A stretch of 64,000 nucleotides of DNA from Acholoe squamosa (Eukaryota; Annelida; Polychaeta; Phyllodocida; Polynoidae). The notes under the pieces are model-generated. The model saw only the letters and a list, made by a program, of their open reading frames with translations. It did not search any database and was not told the origin of the DNA. Of this stretch, positions 35,178 to 43,445 are shown piece after piece. Where the stretch lies: positions 61,955,339 to 62,019,338 of the forward strand of contig OX439043.1 in assembly GCA_949317995.1 (NCBI GenBank). The letters run 5' to 3'. The position numbers and the translations under genes are program-made. Within the stretch, counting starts at the first letter, position 1; each line of letters begins with the position of its first letter.

Positions 35178-36816
35178 AGCATTATGCTACTGCCTGCTCA
35201 AAAATAAACCTTCTCAAAATACCAATGAAATATTCTGTTTCTACCATCTATGCTATACTTAATTTTGAGGGACATTTAAAGGGTTTATATGGTGTAAAAA
35301 AAATTGCGGCCACACCTATTTTCTTTTAGTCCTGGCCCTAAAGTGTATTGGCATACACATTTTTGAGCAGTGAGTAACATTTAACATTTTGGTTATTGCA
35401 AATTTTTGCTTTCCATAGTGTATTGGCACCTCCTAATTAATCATGAGCAAAATTGGTCCTATATTGACTCTTTGTGCCATTTGTAGACCATAAAATATGA
35501 TTGGATGTTACTCTCTGCTCAAAATTCTAAGTCCTTTCGCTCTAAACCAGATGACATCTCTGTCGTCCCTCGCATGGCGCATCCATACGGGTCTTTTCTA
35601 ATCATAACAAGGACACTTCCACCTATCGTTTGATCCTCTTTCTGTCCAATTTTACTGACAATTGTTATTCCTAAAGCAAAAGAAAGGTAAGGGATCAGCC
35701 AAAAATTCACCTTTATAAGATGTTCGAAGGTGTAGGGCACACGTTGATATACTTTCTTGGGGTCCAAATGCTTTTATTTTGATCAAAACTGATGTGATCC
35801 TTCGGCAAGTGGTGGAATTTTGCCATTATTTCTAAATGACTGGGCGTTATATGGGGTTGAAGCATGTCGCCTGCCTGAGCCCTATGTGTGTTACTCCCTG
35901 CTCAAAAATAGGTTCTGCTGCTAAAACTCACTCTCCTGTCTGTCAGTTATCAAAATGTGTACTTGTGGTATCCTTCTGAAAGATTATACACTCCTGGATC
36001 TTCCTGCAGTATTTGGTTATGATCCTAATAATTAAAGTGTCTGTTTGAGTGTGGAAATTCAAAAAATCTGCATCAGACCTAAAGATTTATCCCACTTTTT
36101 CACATCCCATGTCTCTAATATTGTGAAGATTACTGTTTTTTGTGGCTTTTATGATAGATGTACCCCTCACTTATTAAAAAAATGTGTTATATGTTACCTA
36201 CATGCAGTTATGTAGCCCCACTAACCCAATCAATGGGTGAATTTGAATTTTGAGCAGATAGTAACACCTGATAGGAATATGTTTTAATTCTTTTGAGGAA
36301 TATCCATCAAACTCCACCTACTACTGTTTCATTTGCTTGTTATGGAGTCCTCCTAACCTATTTATGTAGATTTGTGTACATAATTTGCACTGTGTGCTAT
36401 TTGGGGGGTGAAACTAATTTTGAGCAGGGAGTAACATGTTACTCCCTGCTCAAAAATGTCAAATTGTGGTCCAACTTGTGACCAGTTCTATCACAAACTA
36501 CTGCTAAATATGGAACAGATGGTAGTTGCATAATAAAGTATGCATATTGAAGTTAATATGGATGAATGTTTGTGATTATTTGACAACTTTTGACAAAGCT
36601 AGATGAAAATTTGGGTTTTAGAAAAAATTCTCAGAAAAATCAGTCAATGACAAAAGTTCAATATCTGATATCTCGGAAAGTTTTTAAAGGAACATATTGA
36701 TTTTTTGAATCAGGATACATACTTACTAGTAGATGTTGTAAATGGATTTAGGATTCATTAGGATATAGTTAAGAGGTATATCCAGTTGGTATCTGAATTT
36801 TGAGCAGGGAGTAACA
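35178..36816. repeat. MITE-like units bounded by GTTACTCCCTGCTCAAAA
   Basis: The 18-bp motif or its inverse occurs at about 35185 (f), 35370 (r), 35507 (f), 35888 (f), 36252 (r), 36416 (r), 36436 (f) and 36797 (r). Outward pairs f...r delimit units of about 200, 380 and 380 bp. At 36416-36458 an r and an f copy abut in a near-perfect palindrome around ACATGT. The unit interiors share little, so only the ends are conserved. An 82-codon minus frame at 35519-35767 lies inside one unit and is not recognisable. Confidence 0.7.
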
Positions 36817-37001
36817 CAAATTACAACAGATTATCTTTGAACGCTTATAAAAACGGACCCGCTAGGAGTTGCTGCGTATGTCAGGTGTTTTTACGTAGCC
36901 AAGACATTTCCCTTTGAATATAGTAAAGTTGTTTTAACTTATTTTGAGTTGCACTGTTTTTGCTTTGTCAGGGCCAAAAGTACCACATCCAAAAATCTGG
37001 C

Positions 37002-37064
<63 letters not shown>
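37002..37064. repeat. (TA)n, left part of the Ngaro target
   Basis: A TA run preceded by CAAAAATCTGGCCCA, the same prefix as at 42470. It abuts the Ngaro B2 repeat at 37065. Confidence 0.9.
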
Positions 37065-37067
<3 letters not shown>

Positions 37068-37133
37068 ATTCTGGAACAGTAATGAAGGACGAGTAGCTGC
37101 GGTCTGGGCTAAACTGAGTCCAAATGACCCGGC
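37065..37133 (-). repeat. Ngaro split repeat B2
   Basis: A 69-bp direct copy of 37382-37450, starting TTGATTCTGGAACAG. It marks the 3' end of the element. Confidence 0.9.
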
Positions 37134-37177
37134 CCTATTTATTAACAAGTAATAACATATTAATACAGAGAAATTAC

Positions 37178-37381
37178 ATAAAAAAAAAAAAATTGAAGCA
37201 GTGGAGGAGTCCCATGTGTGTGTGCCCTTAGGCTAGCAGGCTGCAGTAGTGGGTGACTGCCCACAGGTATGTTCAGGGAGCAGTAGCAGTGTGTGTGTGT
37301 GTGTGTAGGAGTAGCAGGTGGGTGAGTAGTAGTGGTACTGACCGTATCAATACATAGACCAATCAGGATTGGTCTCACCCA
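37178..37381 (-). repeat. Ngaro split repeat A2
   Basis: About 204 bp, near-identical to A1 at 42188-42392, including a GT run, a run of A and the terminal GGTCTCACCCA. It abuts B1. Confidence 0.9.
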
Positions 37382-37450
37382 TTGATTCTGGAACAGTAAT
37401 GAAGGACGAGTAGCTGCGGTCTGGGCTAAACTGAGTCCAAATGACCCGGC
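37382..37450 (-). repeat. Ngaro split repeat B1
   Basis: A 69-bp partner of B2, directly joined to A2 as expected for the internal complementary region of Ngaro elements. Confidence 0.9.
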
Positions 37451-37497
37451 AACACCAGAACAATGATATAGTCCTGATACTCTACACATTAGTATGT

Positions 37498-38556
37498 CTA
37501 AAAAGTAGCTTTCAGTGCCGTGGCGACTATATTGTCTATATCTATCCTGGTACCAAGTGGTTTGGCTAAGTACAAAAGAGCGGACAAGCTTGTCCAGTCA
37601 CCGGTGTATCTGATGTCCTCTAGTGGGATACCGCACAGGTGCATAAAGGCAGCACCTGAACGTCTCAGAGAATGTATTCCGGCCCTGTTTGTATCTATCC
37701 CAATAGTACTTAGTAGGTGTTTCAGGAACTTAAGTAGTGCTGAGTATTGTAATGGGACCAGCGAATTCCCTTTGCGCACTAGGAAGGCGGGTGCTTCAGG
37801 GTCTGTCGTAGGGGTACTGTCAAAGTGTCTCTTGAGTAAAGATACTGCACAAAGTGGTGAGTTAGGGACTCCTACGCCCGGGATGTGGTGGACTCTCTGT
37901 CCAAATTGGATTGTTTTTGAGCTTGAAACCGTGACAATCATTCCCCAGCTAGTAAATGATACAGACTTTCTTCTTAGAAAGTGTGGTGATGCTTTTGCTG
38001 CGTTGTCTACTACTAGGTTGCTCTTCCTGAGAAGGGTCCTGAAGCTAGTAATGATGCATGCCCACATAGCTAAATGGTCAGGTACTGCTAGATTCACCTT
38101 TGTAAACATGTCCAAGAGTTGCGAAACTGACAGTGTGACTCTAGTGGGTATAGGGTCACCGAGGATCCTGCGCAGACCTGACATAGTACACTTAAACATA
38201 AAATTTGTCCTTATCCAAGCTACGTCGTAGCCATAATGTGCATTTAAACTTATCACTGCACTCACGTAATTGTCTATAGTGCTATACTTCAAGTCCGAAG
38301 ACAGGTACACTGAATATCGACACATGGTCTGAACCGAAGTGGGTACGACTATAGAGGCAGAGATGGTACAGAACACAATAAATCTTTTCCATTGGCTGCA
38401 TTTAGTTTTCCAGGTGGAAACGCTCCAAGCATGCGCTCTCGCTATTGCCGCTTTCATGTCCAAATCTTCGCATAGCTTAGCCGCCACTACAACATAGATA
38501 CATAGGAAGGTTATGCGGGTAATATAACACTCTTGACAAAGCATCTGCAAGGACAT
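37498..38556 (-). CDS. Ngaro tyrosine recombinase
   Basis: 352 residues from ATG 38556. It integrates the circular cDNA through a phage-integrase-like mechanism. The N-terminal half is the core-binding region (SVSTWKTKCSQWKRFIVFC). The catalytic half has a first arginine region (SFRTLLRKSNL), the box HSLRRSGAAF (His about 295, Arg about 298), GDW (Trp about 321) and the likely nucleophile Tyr about 329 in LLYLAKP. The frame is open with no lesion. It overlaps the end of pol by 80 bp in another frame, so it needs reinitiation or a separate message. Parts of the same protein recur in the remnant at 61498-62290. Confidence 0.9.
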   Translation of the reverse strand: MSLQMLCQECYITRITFLCIYVVVAAKLCEDLDMKAAIARAHAWSVSTWKTKCSQWKRFIVFCTISASIVVPTSVQTMCRYSVYLSSDLKYSTIDNYVSAVISLNAHYGYDVAWIRTNFMFKCTMSGLRRILGDPIPTRVTLSVSQLLDMFTKVNLAVPDHLAMWACIITSFRTLLRKSNLVVDNAAKASPHFLRRKSVSFTSWGMIVTVSSSKTIQFGQRVHHIPGVGVPNSPLCAVSLLKRHFDSTPTTDPEAPAFLVRKGNSLVPLQYSALLKFLKHLLSTIGIDTNRAGIHSLRRSGAAFMHLCGIPLEDIRYTGDWTSLSALLYLAKPLGTRIDIDNIVATALKATF

Positions 38557-40261
38557 TAAGTCGTCCTGGGATATGTAATGCTACAATATGGCAGTTATAA
38601 AGAGCTGTAAGCCAAAACAGTTCTCTCAGGAAGTCCATTGCTCTTGTATTTGTACTTTTGCCCTTATTCAGTGCGCTTACTACATGGGTGTTATCCGTGT
38701 AACAGACAATTTTTCTATTGCGCCATAAAGGTCCCCACCTATTAATTGCCATTAAGATGGGGTATAGCTCCCTGATGTTTATGTTTTCAGGCACGAATTG
38801 ACTAGGTGGTGGGAGGCAGTGTCCATGACTGTCTATGTTCATACTGATCCTGCATCCCCAACCTGCACATATCCAGTCCTTGCCGTACCTGACGCCGTAG
38901 CCCCTGTCTGATGCGTCCATGTATAAGTCACTTTTTGTGGACGGTAGAGTGCTGACAATTTTTGCTTCGCCATTAAACCACTTTGCGAATCTTAGCCACC
39001 AGTCTAGGTCCTTGAAGAACCCGGTAGAGAGGGTTATGTACCTTTTAGTGCTCGTGAACGCAGATAACATGCCTATGACTCTGTGCGAGAATGTCCTGCC
39101 CCCCCTGACTAAAGTAGAGCAGTGTGCTAAGATCCCGCATAAACGGCGCAGCTGTTTCTTGGTTGCCCTTCGGCGACCTACAAAGAAACGTAGCTCACTG
39201 TGCAATTTATTGATCTTACTCTCCGGTAGTCTGAGGCACATTTGTAGTGAGTCAATTTCTATCCCTAGATAAATTTGAACTTGTGCAGGTGAAAGAACCT
39301 TCTTATAGGATAAGAAAAAACCCAACGAGTGGAGTGTGCTATGTAGAAACAACTGTGCTTTTTGGCACTCAGCATATGAGTTACCCATGGTAAGTAAGTC
39401 ATCAAGATAATTAAAGCAATAATAACCGTTAGCTCTCATATAACGAGCTATGCTGTCAGTAATCCTATTAAAGAGGAATGCAGCCATTCTAGTGCCGAAT
39501 GACACGAAGTTGTCCACTAAATACACTTTCTGTGAGTCGAATGTCCACTGTAGGCCCTGGAATTGCCTATCACTTGGCCTAATCATAATAGAGCGGTACG
39601 CTGCAGAAATGTCTGTGACTGCCATGAACATACCGGGTCGGAGCACCTTAGTCACATCATCGATGCTAGTGTAACTAAAGTGGTGGAATGTCTCGTTCAT
39701 ATGTGAATTAATAGATAGACCTTCTGGTCTACTGGCGTCCGTTACCGGTCTATAACCGCCATCTCTTTTCTCAACTGCACCTAAGGCGTGGATGCAAGTA
39801 GGTGCTGCTGTGACTATAGACAATTTGCCTTGGTCTACTTCTGTCTTTAGCAGGTTATCAATGAAGTTCCTTGCTTCTTGGGGTACATAGTTCTTAGTGC
39901 TATACTCACTAATATGTGTGTTTGGGTCCACTACTTTAAACCCGTGCATTATGCCGTCCATTAGGAATGCGGCGTCATAATCCCAACCATTTGTACCATA
40001 AACTGAATTAGGACCTCCACTAAGCATTGATAACCAGCCTGCGGGTTTCATTTGAGATCTGACCCCTTTTAGGATATGGGTGGAGTTAATATCCCACAAT
40101 GGAGCATAGCTTCCATAAATTGACAATAATTCTGATATGTCCGAAGTACATACAAGCGAGTCTCTATCACAATAAATGTCTGGTAAATTGTTGGTTGTTA
40201 CATTGACCGCGGAACCGTAGGAATCCGGAATATCATGGGCACCGTCAATACTATTTGTACA
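38477..40261 (-). CDS. Ngaro pol: reverse transcriptase and RNase H
   Basis: Open from the codon after the gag UGA to 38477; there is no early ATG, so it is probably made as a gag-pol fusion. Counting from the TTG at 40126, RT motifs are TDISAAYRSI (about 171) and YLDD at 240-243. RNase H has MDASDRGYG (Asp about 404), ELYPILMAI, CYTDN and VLADALSR. The last residues reach MYLCCSGG with no methyltransferase domain. The protein copies element RNA to cDNA and removes RNA. The frame is intact over about 595 codons. It shares the gag frame exactly and overlaps YR at its end. Confidence 0.9.
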   Translation of the reverse strand, partial: CTNSIDGAHDIPDSYGSAVNVTTNNLPDIYCDRDSLVCTSDISELLSIYGSYAPLWDINSTHILKGVRSQMKPAGWLSMLSGGPNSVYGTNGWDYDAAFLMDGIMHGFKVVDPNTHISEYSTKNYVPQEARNFIDNLLKTEVDQGKLSIVTAAPTCIHALGAVEKRDGGYRPVTDASRPEGLSINSHMNETFHHFSYTSIDDVTKVLRPGMFMAVTDISAAYRSIMIRPSDRQFQGLQWTFDSQKVYLVDNFVSFGTRMAAFLFNRITDSIARYMRANGYYCFNYLDDLLTMGNSYAECQKAQLFLHSTLHSLGFFLSYKKVLSPAQVQIYLGIEIDSLQMCLRLPESKINKLHSELRFFVGRRRATKKQLRRLCGILAHCSTLVRGGRTFSHRVIGMLSAFTSTKRYITLSTGFFKDLDWWLRFAKWFNGEAKIVSTLPSTKSDLYMDASDRGYGVRYGKDWICAGWGCRISMNIDSHGHCLPPPSQFVPENINIRELYPILMAINRWGPLWRNRKIVCYTDNTHVVSALNKGKSTNTRAMDFLRELFWLTALYNCHIVALHIPGRLNVLADALSRVLYYPHNLPMYLCCSGG

Positions 40262-41800
40262 TCAAGATACGCGGGAGTGGATCAGTGGTGCAAAAAAGGT
40301 TGACCCCCCTCCCGCATTATTGTTTGCTCCACTGCTTGTGGTTGCTGGTTGGTTTTTGCACCCCCCTTTTGCTGGGTGGGGGCCCTTACACACCGCGCAT
40401 ATGTGTTGCCTGTTACATGGGTTATACCAACATCTAGTGAAATTGAACAAAGCACAAACATCCGTAGGGCAATGGATTCTGTTTTGAGTAGAGGGGCCTT
40501 TACCTTTAGTGCCTTGTTTGTTACCTGCTTTTAATCTGGCTAATTCAGCCTTCAAATCCTGTACCACCTTTAGGTTATCGGAGCCCAAATTATCAGAGAC
40601 TGATGCGTGCTCAGCTGTCTGAAATCCGGGTAACTCCCCTGAAATCACTCTAGTAGTGAGATCATCCTCATATTTAGCTAGTGCACTCGAGGTATATGTG
40701 GCATTGAGGCCCTTCCTAGCTACGAATCTCATATGGTCACCATAACTTTTTGCAGACCACTGTGGTAAATTAGCAATAGCTAACTTCTCCTGGACACATG
40801 TCATACCGTATATTAGCTCTCTGTATGTCATATCAGAGTAGACTTTGTCAGTGGGAATGTGGTAATCTGGCCTTAACCAGTGTTGTGACCTCTTTTTCTT
40901 AGAAGCTTCACCTATCTTAAATAAAGTGGATAACAAGTCACCTTGGTCCTTTGCATCCAGGTAGCCGGCAAGGTCCCCCTCCACGCCCATATTCTCAGCT
41001 GTCAGGCCTGCAGTTGATAATCCAGCCTGGATGGTAGCAGAGGGGGGAAGCTTGGGTGGTGTGATCCTGTGTTGTTGATGTTGTGTGTCAGGCAAAGACC
41101 CAGTGTAGGGTGTCCCATCCAAGTAATACAGCTGTGGTACCTCCTGTGCTGCTGTGGTTGGGACTGTAGCACTGCCTACTGGGTTCTGCTTAGCCTGATT
41201 GAGCAATTTTTGCTGTTTTCCAGCCAAAAAAAGCATAAACTCCTGCTGTAAATTGTCTCCCTCGGCGAAAGCGGAAGGAACGCCATCTTGCACTCCCGAG
41301 CGTTCCCGAACATTGCCGAACTTGCCCAAGCCGACGTAATCCGAAAGTTTCCGACCTAGGCTGTCGGCAGCGCTCGGTATATCCTCGTTGGTTAATATGC
41401 GGCTTGCGTTTGCTCCCTGGTGCCTATCGTAATCCAAGCCGTGATCGTTCTTTTTCAATCCGCTGTAGGAGTTTACGTCTCCGAAGAGACCCGAAGTGGC
41501 GTTCGGTATTCTCCGTACATCTGCCGACCGTCCCCGACTCTCTCCGAGCCCGTTTTCGGCGGCGTTCGGGTATCTCCGTATGTGTTCGGCCGTGTACGGG
41601 TTGGATATGCCTTCGGAGGCGCTCGGCAAGGTCCGGGCGTCTTCGGCTTTGGCACTGCTGGCTGCGTTAGTAAATGCTGTGTACTCCGCTCGGTCGTCGG
41701 CGTATCTGCTGCTGCTCCTGGATGCGTTCGTAAACGCTTCTCCCTGGTAATAGCTGCTGTTAGGTGCAGTCAAATCATGAAAATTTACGAATGCACCCCT
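40262..41800 (-). CDS. Ngaro gag, main part
   Basis: About 510 open codons ending at TGA 40264-40262. The N-terminal third is rich in Ala/Ser/Asn/Arg. The middle carries LYYLDGTPYTG and TIQAGLSTAGLTAENMGV, also found in the second element's gag (62730-63038). The C-terminus has a Cys/His array (CALFNFTRCWYNPCNRQHIC with CAVCKGPHPAKGGC), the usual zinc-binding tail of DIRS/Ngaro gag. It packages RNA. No ATG is seen near its left boundary; the N-terminal part lies upstream in other frames. Confidence 0.8.
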   Translation of the reverse strand, partial: RGAFVNFHDLTAPNSSYYQGEAFTNASRSSSRYADDRAEYTAFTNAASSAKAEDARTLPSASEGISNPYTAEHIRRYPNAAENGLGESRGRSADVRRIPNATSGLFGDVNSYSGLKKNDHGLDYDRHQGANASRILTNEDIPSAADSLGRKLSDYVGLGKFGNVRERSGVQDGVPSAFAEGDNLQQEFMLFLAGKQQKLLNQAKQNPVGSATVPTTAAQEVPQLYYLDGTPYTGSLPDTQHQQHRITPPKLPPSATIQAGLSTAGLTAENMGVEGDLAGYLDAKDQGDLLSTLFKIGEASKKKRSQHWLRPDYHIPTDKVYSDMTYRELIYGMTCVQEKLAIANLPQWSAKSYGDHMRFVARKGLNATYTSSALAKYEDDLTTRVISGELPGFQTAEHASVSDNLGSDNLKVVQDLKAELARLKAGNKQGTKGKGPSTQNRIHCPTDVCALFNFTRCWYNPCNRQHICAVCKGPHPAKGGCKNQPATTSSGANNNAGGGSTFFAPLIHSRVS

Positions 41801-42182
41801 CCTCTTGTGTGCTTCTGCTGTATGTCTTTGAGAGATTTTTTGTAATCCTCCTCCAGTTCTGCATTCTCTAAGTCAATTAAGGCTAGCCTTTCTTCTAATG
41901 CTAAGAGGTCACCTTTTTTCCTGAGCAGTCCTGCCTTTTCTTCTGCTATAGCAATCTTCTCCTGGAGAATAGCTTCTGGTGACTTTGGGGGCTGTGTATT
42001 GCTCTGCCTTCTCTCTCCCAGGGGGGTGGCCATATTGGAAGCTCCTTGGTCTCCCCCTTCTTCCTCATGAAAAACTGCAATACTCCTGGTCTCCTCCGTG
42101 AGTTTGTGTTTAGCACCCCACAGTTGGGACAGTGCTTTTTGTTGCCATGGTATGACTGTTGGCATACCAAACAAACCACCAT
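41785..42182 (-). pseudogene. Ngaro gag N-terminal part, frame-shifted
   Basis: From ATG 42182, six bases inside A1, a zinc-ribbon-like start is encoded (CLVCQQSYHGNKKHCPNCG). The coding signal then moves to a second frame carrying a coiled coil (EKIAIAEEKAGLLRKKGDL through DIQQKH), ending at a stop at 41785. The main gag frame takes over nearby. Two single-base indels would explain this; an intron or programmed shifts cannot be excluded. Confidence 0.6.
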
Positions 42183-42187
42183 GATGC

Positions 42188-42389
42188 ATAAAAAAAAAAA
42201 AAATTGAAGCAGTGGAGGAGTCCCATGTGTGTGTGCCCTTAGGCTAGCAGGCTGCAGTAGTGGGTGACTGCCCACAGGTATGTTCAGGGAGCAGTAGCAG
42301 TGTGTGTGTGTGTGTGTAGGAGTAGCAGGTGGGTGAGTAGTAGTGGTACTGACCGTATCAATACATAGACCAATCAGGATTGGTCTCAC

Positions 42390-42392
<3 letters not shown>
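42188..42392 (-). repeat. Ngaro split repeat A1
   Basis: 5' end of the element, near-identical to A2. It should hold the promoter. The gag ATG lies a few bases downstream. Confidence 0.9.
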
Positions 42393-42437
<45 letters not shown>

Positions 42438-42482
42438 TTCCATAAACTCTAACAACTACATATTAATATTCAAAAATCTGGC

Positions 42483-42542
<60 letters not shown>

Positions 42543-42575
42543 TTCCATAAACTCTAACAACTACATATTAATATT
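42393..42575. repeat. (TA)n remainder and a second copy of the target unit
   Basis: After the element: (TA)n, then GCTTCCATAAACTCTAAC through TATTAATATT, then CAAAAATCTGGCCCA, (TA)n and the same GCTTCC block again. The target was therefore one unit of a tandem pair (about 105 bp each), with Ngaro inserted in the (TA)n of the first. Confidence 0.85.
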
Positions 42576-42579
42576 TTGA

Positions 42580-43389
42580 GAGGGTGCCACAAGCAACAAA
42601 TAACAAGGTTCTTCTCACAAATTAAGCACCATCCATGCACATGCTTTGAAATGAGAAATGGTAAGGGTTAGACAAGTGACCTTACACCCAAAGGGAAAGC
42701 CACTAAAGATATTAGACTAGCGACAAAATGAAATGAGTCACCATTGTTTAGCACCTGATTCAGATCCATAATTAACCTTGTACCAAAAGGGAGTAGTAAA
42801 TATAAAATGAGTTGGGATCAAACTAAGTATTTAAGATTTCAAAATATCTGTAGATTGTTTTCATTAAGATAGCTCATAAAGGCTATTGATAGGCCAATCG
42901 ATCATCAGGTTTAAAATTTGTTTGGAAATGATCAGCTTGGTGAAAAATAAAAACTATGATAGTTTTGATACTATTTACAGTATGCAGTATTGCACTTACT
43001 ATGTCATAACTATAAACGATTACTATTAAAGACTTTCGTTTTAAATAAGATAATAATTATGAGTATGGAATTATCATGTCAGCCTAAACAAGGACTTCCC
43101 TTAAAGGTTATGAATTAACCCTGAGATCTTTAACAAAACAGTTATACTTCACATGGGCCACATTGGTGGTTGGAATTTTGATAGTTTAAATGAAATGATT
43201 CTGCAAACCAATGTCAATTTAGTTAGGCTTGTGCATATTTAAGTGGTAATAATGAAAAGCGCTTTGAGATGTGGATCTAATTTAAGTGTGTGATTAGAGA
43301 GTGATCAGGTTTCATCATGAGAAGTATGAGATTATTCAAGCACTGCTTCATTTATTTTAGCTAGACATTTCCACTACTCCAGTAACGTG

Positions 43390-43445
<56 letters not shown>

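Larger units (their letters stand above)
37065..42392 (-). mobile_element. Ngaro-type tyrosine-recombinase retrotransposon
   Basis: A 5.3-kb element read right to left: A1 (42392-42188), gag, pol (RT-RNase H), YR, B1 (37450-37382), A2 (37381-37178), B2 (37133-37065). A1/A2 and B1/B2 are near-identical pairs, giving the split direct repeats typical of Ngaro and PAT elements. No methyltransferase region follows RNase H, which favours Ngaro over DIRS1/PAT. The outer ends are ...ACCCA and TTGAT..., and at B1/A2 they meet as ACCCATTGAT, as a circular intermediate junction would. (TA)n tracts lie directly outside both ends. pol and YR are open; gag is intact in its main part with frame changes at the N-terminus. 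Confidence 0.9.

Noticed and set aside
35519..35767. 82-codon minus-strand gene
   Set aside because: It lies inside one of the inverted-motif units and has no family likeness or splice support.
37520..38230. 236-codon plus-strand frame
   Set aside because: It is the antisense shadow of the tyrosine recombinase, whose motifs read only on the minus strand.
41404..41845. Arg- and Val-rich plus-strand frames
   Set aside because: They are antisense shadows of gag in a GC-rich part of the Ngaro element.
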